DNA from: Cytophagales bacterium
GTDB lineage: Bacteria > Bacteroidota > Bacteroidia > Cytophagales > Cyclobacteriaceae
Direction of reading: 5' to 3'
Assembly: GCA_033344775.1 (NCBI GenBank)
Contig: JAWPMT010000005.1
Span: 186,001-250,000, forward strand
Length of the DNA stretch: 64,000 nt
Positions 9,466 through 18,467 of this stretch are shown here, in pieces. The first letter of the stretch is position 1; every line of letters starts with the position of its first letter. The notes below the pieces were generated by a model. The model made no database searches. It had not been told where the DNA came from and worked only from the letters and a program-made list of their open reading frames with translations. The position numbers and the translations under genes are program-made.

Positions 9466-10129
9466 GAAGGTCAAATTACTCATTGCGTTTTTACTGTTTT
9501 CTTTTGTCAGCAAAGCTCAGGATGGTTTGGGTACTCCGGAAGCCACTCAATTCTACCAGACGGGCTCCAAATTACTGAAGGAAGAGAAATACGCGGAAGC
9601 CAAAATAGAATTCAACAAAGCCCTGGCGATCAATCGTCAAAATCCGGAATATCACTACGCTAGAGGCCTGACTCATTACCATATGGGGAAAAGACACTCA
9701 GCCATCAATGACCTGAATAGGGCCATCAATCTTGATAATACGCAATCCAACTACTTCTATTATCTGGGAATCATTTACCACGACCTGGAAGATTTTGCCA
9801 AGTCCAACGAATTCATGGCCTTGACATTAGAGAATAACGCTACCTCTTTTTTAAAGGTCTCAGAAGCCAACGTGCAGTTCCACATAGGTGTCAACCACAT
9901 CAAACTGGAAGATTATTCACGAGCCCACGAAGTATTTGCAGACATTCTGCAGACAAACCCCAAACATACCAGTGCATTGATCAATCGAGGAATTGCTCTT
10001 GGGTTCATGGAGCGATACGAAGAAGCCTGTTCCGACTTTACGCAAGCTTCATCTCTCGGGAGTAGCAATGCCTCTGCCTACATGAAAAAGTATTGCAATG
10101 GCGATAAGAAGGTAGTCGCTAATCCATAA
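9464..10129 (+). CDS. Secreted/periplasmic tetratricopeptide repeat protein
   Basis: A 221-residue protein beginning with a signal peptide (MKVKLLIAFLLFSFVSKAQ). The ATG at 9464 is preferred over an upstream in-frame TTG because it places the signal peptide at the N-terminus. Several TPR units follow, recognisable by the repeated A.I.FNKAL.I / YAEAKIEF pattern (about residues 35-205). The protein probably serves as a periplasmic scaffold for protein contacts; no partner can be named. A stretch with two hairpins but no U-tract follows its stop. Confidence 0.85.
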   Translation: MKVKLLIAFLLFSFVSKAQDGLGTPEATQFYQTGSKLLKEEKYAEAKIEFNKALAINRQNPEYHYARGLTHYHMGKRHSAINDLNRAINLDNTQSNYFYYLGIIYHDLEDFAKSNEFMALTLENNATSFLKVSEANVQFHIGVNHIKLEDYSRAHEVFADILQTNPKHTSALINRGIALGFMERYEEACSDFTQASSLGSSNASAYMKKYCNGDKKVVANP

Positions 10130-10141
10130 GGAAATAAAGTC

Positions 10142-10235
10142 GGGTGTGACCGATTATTCGGAAACACCCATTGGTTAGCTGATCGAGTGATATGGTAACC
10201 CGAATCGCCGGATCTCTGACCAGACATCAGAGATC
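10142..10235. other. Two hairpins in a convergent intergenic gap
   Basis: The gap between the TPR gene and the GNAT gene holds two stem-loops. One is at 10142-10169: GGGTGT paired with ACACCC around an inner CCGA/TCGG with loop TTAT. The other is a perfect 9-bp stem, GATCTCTGA with TCAGAGATC, at 10211-10235 with a 7-nt loop. Neither is followed by a T-run, so they are not classical intrinsic terminators. They may stabilise the 3' ends of the converging messages. Confidence 0.4.
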
Positions 10236-10346
10236 AATCAACCTCCCATATCATTCTCAATGTTGCTCATAGTCCATGAGGCATCAAAAAAGTAGGATCT
10301 CAATTGCTGATCGTCCGTCCGGCGAAATATCAGGTTTACTTAACAG

Positions 10347-10925
10347 CTAAAGCTCTCGGCACAGGTAGTTCCCAGACTTTTTAATCTCTCCGCAACTAGG
10401 GTTAAATCCATGCATCAACAGGAAGTTTTGAAGTTCTGGTTCACCTGGAAGCACTTGAATCATGCATGTATTAAAGTTCATCGACCGTGCCTTATCAAGT
10501 GCATAGTTCAGCAACTTATTGGCATGATCTGGTGAAGTAAACTCAGGACATAAGTGAAACTTCTTCAGCTTACACACCTCATGATCTTCCATTGGTTTGA
10601 ATCCTATGGTTCCAACAACTTCTTTGTCATTGATCATGACGCCAAAAAAGGCATTCTTTTCCTTATACGATCGGTAGATATCACTTAGCTCCTGATCCTG
10701 TTGCAACGCCTCAGAAGCCAGGTGGCCTTTGTATAAAAAAATGTGATTCAAAAACCTGGCAATGGAGGTGTTATCCTTCGCGGTAATTCCCCGTATGACC
10801 AATCCGGGTTTCAATGTAGACAGCTTACTTGCTAAATGATTGGCGACATTTTCGCAAGCGTCTAAAGCAGTGCGGAATCGCTGCATCCTCGCAGCAGAGA
10901 CTCCTAGTGTGAATGATTTGTTCAT
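10347..10925 (-). CDS. GNAT-family N-acetyltransferase-like protein
   Basis: A 192-residue cytoplasmic protein with the GNAT fold. After a 50-residue N-terminal arm come a strand-helix-helix region, the central VVGTIGFKPM strands and the acetyl-CoA region starting FHLCPEFTS. A helix (ANKLLNYALDKARSMNF) and TCMIQVLPGEPELQNFLLMHGF follow. The classical Q/RxxGxG/A pyrophosphate loop is replaced by TSPDHANKL, so acetyl-CoA binding is likely but not certain. The substrate is unknown. The N-terminal arm (residues 1-48) matches no domain I know. No operon partner: both neighbours are separated by more than 150 bp. Confidence 0.75.
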   Translation of the reverse strand: MNKSFTLGVSAARMQRFRTALDACENVANHLASKLSTLKPGLVIRGITAKDNTSIARFLNHIFLYKGHLASEALQQDQELSDIYRSYKEKNAFFGVMINDKEVVGTIGFKPMEDHEVCKLKKFHLCPEFTSPDHANKLLNYALDKARSMNFNTCMIQVLPGEPELQNFLLMHGFNPSCGEIKKSGNYLCREL

Positions 10926-11075
10926 AAGCGGTGTTCAGTTCTTTTTGCGGCTGCAAAACTATTTTTGACCTGAGCACTCTTACGGAAACAGCAGGTTAAC
11001 CAGACGTAAACATCGCCAAATTATCAGGTAAACAAAAGGTGTACAAGAAGGCTTAACTATCTGATTATCTGAATA

Positions 11076-12710
11076 TTAATTATAATGAAGTGTTTCTAAC
11101 GTTTTAGAACGATTATCGAAACTGATGAGGAAATCAACCAGATTTTCTTCGGTTTTCAGGCCTAACTTTTTACGTAAACGACTTCTGGCGGTCTTCACAC
11201 TGTCTGCACTAATCCCCAAAATCCGGGAAGATTCCTTCAGGTTCATGTTCAATCGTAGCAAAGCACAAAGCTTGAGGTCTGCATTTCCCAAATCCATGTG
11301 TTCCTCCTTCAATCGCATCAGAAAACCACTGTGAACTTCCTCAAACATCAGCCGGAAAGTTTCCCAATCCTGATCAATGCGCATACTCCCTCCGATGATG
11401 TTATTCAACTGATTAAGTCCACGATGCATCTTGTCATTGGAGATGTCTTTGAGTTCATTCACCTTGTCAGATAATTCTCCCAGCAATTCGTTCTTTTGAA
11501 TGAAGTTCAACGCATAGGAAGCCAGCTCTTTACTCTTTTGATCCAATCGCTCTTGTAGTAATACGGATTGCTTTTTCGCTACCCGTTCGCGGTTCCTCAA
11601 AGTGAGAACAATAAAAATCGCCAAAGAGAGTAAAAGAACACTCGTTAGCACGATAGCGATGAAGAAAAGTCGCTGTTGCGCTTTCTCCGTTTCTAGTTCC
11701 GCCAGTTGCTTCGCTTTTTTCTCATCTTCAAATTTCAGCGTCAAGACCTCCACTTGCTCCTGTACTTTTTCTCCACGGATCTGATCATCCAGTTCATATT
11801 CCTGTTCCAGGTATTCGTAGGCCTTTTCAAACTCATTTTGGCGCAGGTAATGTTCTTTGAAGTAAGAAACTGCCACTTGCTGCATATAAGCTTGTTCCGT
11901 TTCCACAGCCATGTTCAAACCGGAATCCAGGTACTTTAGTCCTGCCACATCTCGCCCCGTCAGTAAATAAGCATTGCCCAGTCCTAAATAGATATTCGCC
12001 CGAAGCAGGTCTTCAGGCTTGACCATATTCAACGCTTTTAGATAATAATCGGCTGCGGTGGTTATGTCCTTCTTGAATTCATAGACATTGGCAATGTTCA
12101 GATTAAGCAGAGCAATACCTGCAGTATCCTGCCCCTGTATCCGAAATTTCATGACTTCTTCGAAATAGAAAAGGGACGAATCGTAGGCTTCCTGATAAAA
12201 GAAGATCACGCCAAGATTCAATTGTGCCTGCGAAAGTCGTTTTTGATCGTCCAGTTCGGTGAGGATATCGATGGCCTCTTGCACGTATTCCATGGCTTTA
12301 TCCGTTTGCCCAAGCTCATCATAAGTATTGCCAATATTGACTAATACCCTGGCTGAACGGGCCTGGTCACCAATTTCCCGAAAAAGTCTAAGTGCCTCCA
12401 GATACTGCTCCATCGCCTCCTGATGTCGATCCCTTCCCCAATAAGATATACCCAGGTAACCAAGTGCCTGCGCTTCTCCTTGCTTATACTCAAGTTGTCG
12501 CGCCAATTCAATCGAATATTTGGCATAGTATTCCAAGGCCGCAAGGTCTGCCCTTGGGAATACTTTCAACGTATCATTCAACCAGTCGACCGTCTCAACC
12601 TTATCGCCCATTTGGTTCAATGAATCATCAATGGCGGGTATTTGAGCAGATAGCAAAATAGGAATAAAGAAAAGGCAGGCAAAAAGTGTCCTCATCACAA
12701 CAGGTTTCAA
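11076..12710 (-). CDS. Membrane-bound TPR regulator with C-terminal LuxR-type helix-turn-helix
   Basis: A 544-residue protein of a type common in Bacteroidetes. Order of parts: signal peptide (1-22, ending LLSAQ), periplasmic TPR array (about 50-310), coiled coil, one transmembrane helix (about 350-375, FFIAIVLTSVLLLSLAIFIV), a cytoplasmic coiled coil, and a helix-turn-helix (about 485-530) with KLCALLRLNMNLKESSRILG then SVKTARSRLRKKLGL. It looks like a one-component transmembrane regulator: TPRs sense outside and the HTH binds DNA inside. The target is unknown. It is divergent from the small ORF at 12851, sharing a 140-bp intergenic region, so it could control that gene (inference). Confidence 0.85.
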   Translation of the reverse strand: MKPVVMRTLFACLFFIPILLSAQIPAIDDSLNQMGDKVETVDWLNDTLKVFPRADLAALEYYAKYSIELARQLEYKQGEAQALGYLGISYWGRDRHQEAMEQYLEALRLFREIGDQARSARVLVNIGNTYDELGQTDKAMEYVQEAIDILTELDDQKRLSQAQLNLGVIFFYQEAYDSSLFYFEEVMKFRIQGQDTAGIALLNLNIANVYEFKKDITTAADYYLKALNMVKPEDLLRANIYLGLGNAYLLTGRDVAGLKYLDSGLNMAVETEQAYMQQVAVSYFKEHYLRQNEFEKAYEYLEQEYELDDQIRGEKVQEQVEVLTLKFEDEKKAKQLAELETEKAQQRLFFIAIVLTSVLLLSLAIFIVLTLRNRERVAKKQSVLLQERLDQKSKELASYALNFIQKNELLGELSDKVNELKDISNDKMHRGLNQLNNIIGGSMRIDQDWETFRLMFEEVHSGFLMRLKEEHMDLGNADLKLCALLRLNMNLKESSRILGISADSVKTARSRLRKKLGLKTEENLVDFLISFDNRSKTLETLHYN

Positions 12711-12850
12711 CCATCAATTTACGTGCTTTATTCAAAAAGGTGACAATTGGTACCCTATGCACCCCAATTGCTTCCTATAAGCCCGTTTCTTTATGAAATA
12801 GTTCGGATATTTGTAGCCAGTTATAGCCAAGTTAGAATACTTTTTTAGAC

Positions 12851-13006
12851 ATGAAGAGCCAGGAAAAGAGAGAGCAGGTCAATATTTTTTCATTGAAGGG
12901 CCTATGGAGACAAGTGATCGAAGATCTTAAGAATCAACCGTTTATTCATTGGTCGGGACTCGATTTCAGAAGTAAAAACAGGAAGTTCATCGAACGATCC
13001 TTTTGA
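12851..13006 (+). CDS. Small protein A (51 aa), paralogue of the ORF at 18315
   Basis: An unannotated 51-codon gene. Evidence that it is real: residues 14-44 align without gaps to residues 16-46 of the ORF at 18315-18467, with 15 identities. The shared pattern is S-L-x-G-L, then L-K, then W-x-G-L-x-F-R-S-K-N-R close to the C-terminus. The middle is a predicted amphipathic helix (IFSLKGLWRQVIEDLKNQ) followed by an invariant Trp and a basic tail. No signal peptide, Cys, or membrane segment. A possible -7 box (TACTTTTT, 12838-12845) lies 5 nt upstream of the ATG without a matching -33 box. Its last 61 bp overlap the convergent T9SS pseudogene end. Function unknown. Confidence 0.7.
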   Translation: MKSQEKREQVNIFSLKGLWRQVIEDLKNQPFIHWSGLDFRSKNRKFIERSF

Positions 13007-14844
13007 TCATTGTTAACGAACATGCGATAGTCAATCTTTGCATTTTGGTCAAACATTAACAGGTAGATTCCCGGATGCATGTTTTCCGGTAAATCGATCG
13101 TGAATGAACCCAAATCTTCGGATGGATCAAGAACAGATTGTAAAACTGTCCTGCCAAATAGGTCAACGATAGAGAAACTAACAGGAATTTGTTGGAAACT
13201 TTCAAATTGGACGGTCAGATGATCATTGGTCGGATTTGGAAATATTTCAAATTGTCGAAAAGAGAAGAAGTTGGTATTCACATCGATGATCGGACTAAAA
13301 TCGAATTGACCATCAAAATCCACCTGCTTGATTCGATGGTAGTTGATTCCGCGGGTTGGAGTTGTATCCCGGAATAAGTAATCTGTGCGCTCATTACTTG
13401 TTCCCTGCCCCTCCAGTCTACCAATCACTTCGAAAGCTAATCCATCTACCGCTCGTTCTACTTCAAAATAGTCATTATTGATCTCGCTGGCGGTGGACCA
13501 ACTTAACCGTACCAGTCCATTTTCAGGTTTTCCTAAAAATTGTAACCATTCCACCGGCAAGGTCGGGTCATTGGTAGAGCCATTGCCGCCCGTAAGTTCT
13601 GAGAAAGAAGTCAATCCATTGAAGGATAAAGTATTGGTACCTGCATCTGTGCCTAGTCCACTTTGAAAAAGCGAGAACTTCATGGCAATTAAGTTGGCTT
13701 CAGGCCTGTGATATCTGGAGAACTACAGCCGTTCCCCCTCCTGCTACTTCCGATCCTACCGTATAGAAGCTGGTAGGATCATATTGATTGTTGTATTCTG
13801 TGGTGATCCAATCAGCGCTCAAAGCCACAGAAGCAAACCTTGCTTCATCAATTCGACCAACAAAGAATCTCGTGGGACCGCAACAAGTCTGGTTGCAAAT
13901 TCTGAGCGTGGAAGCAAAACCCGCAGCAAATGTGCTGTTATTGTCATAGCTCTGCAGGGTGCCACCATTCCCGACATAAAGCGTGGTTTCATTATTTGCA
14001 TTTCCATTCATGGAAAGTGCCACGTAGGACCAACCATTTTCCTGCACGGCCAGCCCTGTCTGAACCTGCCAAAATGAATTGGCGGCCAATCTCACCTCAT
14101 TGTCAACGCCTCTATTGTGCGCATTATCAAAATTGATCCCGCCATAATCATAAAAAAGACCTGCGTAATCCGGAGAACCAGTCTCTAGCCGTACCCAGGC
14201 ACTCCAGGTAATCGTATTGTCTGCTTTCTCATAGGCACTGGCAGTGATTTGGTCTTGCTCTGTGTTCCCATCAAACTGCCAAGAACCGCCAATTTGCGCA
14301 GCCACACTATCGGCGGAATCCCAGGACCCAACCAGAGACCCCTGTCTCTGATTTAAGGTGGATTCCGTGGCGAGTCTTGTGGCTGGTTCGTGGGTCATGT
14401 GATATACATTTTCGTAATTAATGCCCCAGACACCCACCGATGAAGGACTTGTTTCCACCGAGCCATTACCATAATACATTCGAATGGGGGTTTTGAAGAA
14501 GGGTTTAAATTGGGAATTTTTACCCAAGCGATGAAAGTGCCTGAAGTTCCATCATAACTTTCAATTTCATGCTCAAGGATCGTGTAGCAATCATCCTGTG
14601 TAAACACAATATCATACCCTTCGGTATGCTGTACTCTCCCACCCTGGGAGGTGTGTCTCAGGTCATTGTCATTAGTCACTGAAAACAGCATCGGAAAATT
14701 GACCAGGTCCGTACTTCCTGAATCCTGGGCTGACTGAATTTCAATGGACTTGTGATAGGCAAAACCTGTAGGCTGTGCAAGAAGACTTAGGGTCATTCCT
14801 GAAAAACAAAGGAAAAAAATGAGTCTGAACGAATTCAACTTCAT
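12946..14844 (-). pseudogene. Frameshifted DUF2341-LamG-T9SS sorting-domain surface protein
   Basis: Three overlapping or adjacent frames read as one protein of about 620 residues. Part 1 (from ATG 14844) has a signal peptide (LIFFLCFSGMTLSLLAQ) and a DUF2341 domain (FPMLFSVTNDNDLRH, IVFTQDDC). It continues in a second frame from about 14490 (IRMYYGNGSVETS) into a LamG domain (residues like WSAWVRLETGSPDY). That frame stops at 13700. A third frame, open from about 13714, continues with the usual pre-sorting region (LPVEWLQFLGK, WSTASEINNDYFEVER) and a type A T9SS sorting domain (FEIFPNPTNDHLTVQF). The first break lies at an AAAACCCCC run, as expected from a one-base loss. The second lies within about 20 bp at 13700-13718. 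It was probably an adhesin or glycan-binding surface protein. Sequencing error cannot be excluded. Confidence 0.72.
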
Positions 14845-14963
14845 AACTTGAGTATTGGCGATGAATAGAATAGGAAGGTGCCTGAATCCAGGTCCTTCAT
14901 TCAATGCTAAGACTCATGAGTGCTACGATTTTCCCTGAAAGAAAACGAAAAATCATTTTGACA

Positions 14964-14982
14964 CACTTTTTCCGAAAAAGTG
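14964..14982. promoter_or_regulatory. Inverted repeat upstream of the CHAT gene
   Basis: CACTTTTT and AAAAAGTG form 8-bp arms around CCG. The repeat lies between the divergent starts of the pseudogene (14844) and the CHAT gene (taken as 15045), where a regulator would act. Its presence favours the downstream CHAT start. No clear Bacteroidetes -33/-7 pair was found next to it. Confidence 0.35.
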
Positions 14983-15044
14983 CTCTAATTGCCGGGAAAA
15001 GCAGGCAAATCACCTATCTTAAAGAGAGTGATAATACCCTGACC

Positions 15045-18000
15045 GTGCTTAAGTATACTGTAATATGTGTGATTTACTTCCTGTCTCTAAAGCTCCAATC
15101 TCAACCTGCAGAAGGTTGCGATTTGCCGAAAGTCAAAGCATTAATTTTTGATGGTAAATACCAGGAAGCAGAGCATTGTGCCCTGGCACTGCTTGATCAA
15201 GAAATCAATGATGATTTAAGAGCAAAAGTTTTAACAGCTTTGGGAGAAGCCATGATGAACCAAAGCCGTGATGGTCAGCAATTCCTGGAAGAAGCACTTC
15301 AACTGGAAATTTCGCAAGGCCTGGACAGTCTGATTATGGCTGAAACCTTACTCATATTGAGTAAAAATGCAGCAAATCTGGGCCGTTTTGATGATGGCCT
15401 TGCCTACAACGATCAATCCATTGCCATCCGAGAGAAGTTAGTGGGTCCGGATCATTGGACACTTGCCGATAATCACAACATGCTCGGCTATTGTCATCGA
15501 TTCACTTCTAAGTATGACCGGGCGCTTGAAAACTATGAGGAAGCGGCAAGAATCTGGGAACTATTTGACGGTGAATTAAAGACTTCTATGGGACCAACTT
15601 ACGATGGTCTTGGTATCCTAAGTTATGTCCTTAGTAGACCCACCACATCACTGGAATACCTCAACCACTCACTGGAATTAAAAAAGGAACTCCTCAAAAC
15701 GGAGATGCATCCTTCCATTTCAAATACATTACAATACATAGCCAGAAACTACTACGATTTACATCAATACCACGAAGCCCTGAAAATCTATTCAAGGGTG
15801 CTCGAGATTCGACAACAAACGTTGGGTGAATCACATGTAAACGTAGGTGTCGCGTACGGGTTATTGGCTGATTGCCATTCAGAATTAGGTAATTATGATC
15901 TGGCCATTGAATTCTATCGCAGACAAATCCCCATTTACCAACAATTTCTTCCTTCCGATTACTTGTTGTCACCTTACACAAATCTGGCGGAGGCCTACAA
16001 AAACAATGGACAATCCAAATTTTTCCTTGAGAACCTGGCAAAGTCAGAAGCAGTTATCAATGTTTCCAGTCGATTTGGCGGTCAATATTTAGTCAATAAT
16101 TACCTGCTTCGGGCTTCTTATTACCAATCCATTGGAGATGAATCCCAACGATTAAAGATACTTCAACAATGCAGCAATTTAGTGGATGCAGAACTTTCCG
16201 AGATCGCCGGTCAACGATCTAAGGTAGATTTCTCTCTGGGCCAATATCATTTAGATCATGAGGCCTTTGAAACGGCTGGACAATTCTTTGATCGGGCACT
16301 TAAAAGAAAAGCGGGATTCTACGGACCAGAAAGTCCGGTCTTACATGAAAATTATCTGGCGCTAGGAGATTTGAACTTTCAAAGGAATCGTTTCTCTTTG
16401 GCCAGGGACTACTACCAAAAAAGTCTGGATCTTCAACGAATCGATAAATCTGTTGCAGCACCTATCCCTGAAGTTAATAACCTGCTAGTACCCCTTGAAG
16501 GGTTAGTCAGTATTTCAAAAATCGCTTCTTCATTGTACGCTCTTTACCTACAGGACACAACACAGAGAGTCATTGCGCAGCAATCGACAACATACTACGA
16601 AGCCGCATTAAAGTACCTGCACTTTCTTCGAAACTCTTTTCAATCAGATGAGGCCAAGATTCGGATCAGTCAATTATTTGAAGAGGTGAGTGCAGAGGCC
16701 CTGGACCTGACCTACGAATTGTATCGAAAAACGCAAGATCTAGAATGGTTGGAAAAGGCATTCTGGATATCTGAAATGAGACGATCCCAGGTGCTGGTAC
16801 AAGCCATCAATGAAGGAAATCTTAAATCCCTGGCAAAAGTTCCTGATACGCTACTAAGGAAAGAATTGAACCTCTATGGGGAACTGGCCTATTTGCGGCA
16901 AAAACTGATTAACACGAACCCTTCGGATCCAACACAACAAGACCTGGAAGAGCGACTTTTTCAAAAAGCCAGGGAATTGGATTCCCTTAAATTGAACATT
17001 CGTAAGTATTTCCCGGAATACCACCACCTTAAATATGAAATCACATTAACCCTACCAGATATTCAACAAGAATTAGAGGAATCCGAAGTGATGCTGGCCT
17101 ATTCCATGACTGGTCACTACATCTATAGGTTCACCCTCAGCAAAGACCAAAGTACATTCGATCAGGTTATCAAACCGGTTCACTGGCAATCCTTGTTGCA
17201 GGACCATCAACGGTCAACAGCCAATTATCATTTCATTGTGAATCAGGCCCAGGTGGCAGATCAAATGTATCGAAATAGCTCCAGAGATCTGTATCGTTTA
17301 CTGATTCCAGACCTTTCTGAAACCACACGCACCAATCAGGTACTAACCATCGTTCCGCATGGTGCCCTTTATAGCATTAATTTTGCCATTCTACTGACTC
17401 AGGATGTCCAAAAGCAGCTGGACTTCAGAAACTATCCATATCTGATCAAAGATCATGATATCCGTTACTCCTCTTCTGCATCCTCACTGATCGCCAACAA
17501 TCAATGGCAACGAAAAGGCATCAATGGATACATCGGCTTTGCTGCACCTCAAACAGAATTGGCTTCGGCTTCTAATGGTCCCCATATGGCAATCCCAGGA
17601 GTACACGAAGAAATAACGGCTGTGGGAAGTCTGTTCAATGGAAAAATGCTATTGGGGTCCATGGCAACAGAGACGAATTTCCGTTATGAAGCAGCAAATT
17701 ACGATCTGATCCATCTTGCGATGCATGGTACAGTAGATCAAGAATCTCCATTGAATTCAAAGTTATACTTCTCAGGTAAGGAGGACAGCCTGAATGATGG
17801 AACACTCTATCTGGACGAAGTGTACAGTATCCCTCTGAATGCCGATTTGGCCGTTCTCAGTGCTTGCGAAACTGGCGATGGCAAGCTTCACAAAAGTGAA
17901 GGACTGATGAGCATGGCCCATGCCTTCAATTATGCGGGTTGTAGAAGTGTCCTGTTGAGCCAGTGGAAAATAGCCGATCAGGAAAGTACTCATCTGATCA

Positions 18001-18251
18001 TCGATTTTTTTCGACAATTAAAAAGGGGTCAGTCAAAATCGGCCTCCTTACGAACAGCTCAACTTAATTACCTTGAACGAATAGATGGCAATATGCGAAC
18101 GCATCCCTTCTTTTGGGCAGGTTTTCGTATGATGGGGGGAAATGAAGCCATCGTAGGTCGACATGAATCATTGAAAGAATGGCTTGCCATTCTGGCTATT
18201 GTTGGACTGGTCTTCATTGTCCTATTCAGAAAGAAGAAGAAAACAAGCTAA
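15045..18251 (+). CDS. Periplasmic membrane-anchored TPR-CHAT caspase-like protein
   Basis: About 1068 residues from a GTG start at 15045; an in-frame ATG at 14904 would add 47 basic residues ahead of the signal peptide and is less likely. Order: signal peptide (LKYTVICVIYFLSLKLQSQ), a long TPR array (about 25-520), a helical linker, and a C-terminal CHAT domain (about 690-1020). The catalytic dyad is visible as His in LAMHGTVD (codon at 17724) and Cys in LSACETGDG (codon at 17865), followed by EGLMSMAHAFNYAGCRSV and LSQWKIAD. A C-terminal transmembrane helix (WLAILAIVGLVFIVLF) with a KKKK tail implies that the body is periplasmic. CHAT domains are caspase-like cysteine proteases. The sigma/anti-sigma pair lies immediately beyond the next small gene. 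Confidence 0.88.
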   Translation: MLKYTVICVIYFLSLKLQSQPAEGCDLPKVKALIFDGKYQEAEHCALALLDQEINDDLRAKVLTALGEAMMNQSRDGQQFLEEALQLEISQGLDSLIMAETLLILSKNAANLGRFDDGLAYNDQSIAIREKLVGPDHWTLADNHNMLGYCHRFTSKYDRALENYEEAARIWELFDGELKTSMGPTYDGLGILSYVLSRPTTSLEYLNHSLELKKELLKTEMHPSISNTLQYIARNYYDLHQYHEALKIYSRVLEIRQQTLGESHVNVGVAYGLLADCHSELGNYDLAIEFYRRQIPIYQQFLPSDYLLSPYTNLAEAYKNNGQSKFFLENLAKSEAVINVSSRFGGQYLVNNYLLRASYYQSIGDESQRLKILQQCSNLVDAELSEIAGQRSKVDFSLGQYHLDHEAFETAGQFFDRALKRKAGFYGPESPVLHENYLALGDLNFQRNRFSLARDYYQKSLDLQRIDKSVAAPIPEVNNLLVPLEGLVSISKIASSLYALYLQDTTQRVIAQQSTTYYEAALKYLHFLRNSFQSDEAKIRISQLFEEVSAEALDLTYELYRKTQDLEWLEKAFWISEMRRSQVLVQAINEGNLKSLAKVPDTLLRKELNLYGELAYLRQKLINTNPSDPTQQDLEERLFQKARELDSLKLNIRKYFPEYHHLKYEITLTLPDIQQELEESEVMLAYSMTGHYIYRFTLSKDQSTFDQVIKPVHWQSLLQDHQRSTANYHFIVNQAQVADQMYRNSSRDLYRLLIPDLSETTRTNQVLTIVPHGALYSINFAILLTQDVQKQLDFRNYPYLIKDHDIRYSSSASSLIANNQWQRKGINGYIGFAAPQTELASASNGPHMAIPGVHEEITAVGSLFNGKMLLGSMATETNFRYEAANYDLIHLAMHGTVDQESPLNSKLYFSGKEDSLNDGTLYLDEVYSIPLNADLAVLSACETGDGKLHKSEGLMSMAHAFNYAGCRSVLLSQWKIADQESTHLIIDFFRQLKRGQSKSASLRTAQLNYLERIDGNMRTHPFFWAGFRMMGGNEAIVGRHESLKEWLAILAIVGLVFIVLFRKKKKTS

Positions 18252-18314
18252 TATCTGGTACATTTTCGGGAAAGATGTCGTCTTAATCGGTCTTCCTATT
18301 AAACGTACATTGCT

Positions 18315-18467
18315 ATGGTCAAAAAGAACCAGGAATCAATTAATCAAACGGAGTTGCTCTCACTAAATGGTCTGATGAAAAGATTAATGGATTTCCTAAA
18401 GTCTGAATCCGCTCTTTCCTGGATGGGGCTTTCTTTTCGTAGCAAAAACCGCATTTACTTCAAGTAG
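18315..18467 (+). CDS. Small protein B (50 aa), paralogue of the ORF at 12851
   Basis: A 50-codon gene 63 bp after the CHAT stop, in the same direction and so probably cotranscribed. It shares the pattern S-L-x-G-L ... L-K ... W-x-G-L-x-F-R-S-K-N-R with the ORF at 12851-13006: 15 identities over 31 ungapped positions (residues 16-46 here). The N-terminal 13 residues are polar and not conserved, the middle is a Leu/Met-rich amphipathic helix (GLMKRLMDFLKS), and the tail is basic. It has no signal peptide. Its stop codon (18465-18467) abuts the stop of the convergent anti-sigma gene with no gap. Function unknown; conservation between the two copies argues that both are translated. Confidence 0.7.
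   Translation: MVKKNQESINQTELLSLNGLMKRLMDFLKSESALSWMGLSFRSKNRIYFK

Noticed and set aside
12946-14904. Three separate secreted proteins in this interval
   Set aside because: Domain order, a single signal peptide, a single sorting domain and overlapping frames fit one broken gene better.
12851-18467. The two small paralogues as RiPP (lanthipeptide-like) precursors, suggested by S-L-K-G-L in the leader-like half
   Set aside because: No Cys, Ser/Thr-rich or Gly-rich core, and no modification, protease or export genes nearby; conservation is at the C-terminal end rather than in a leader.
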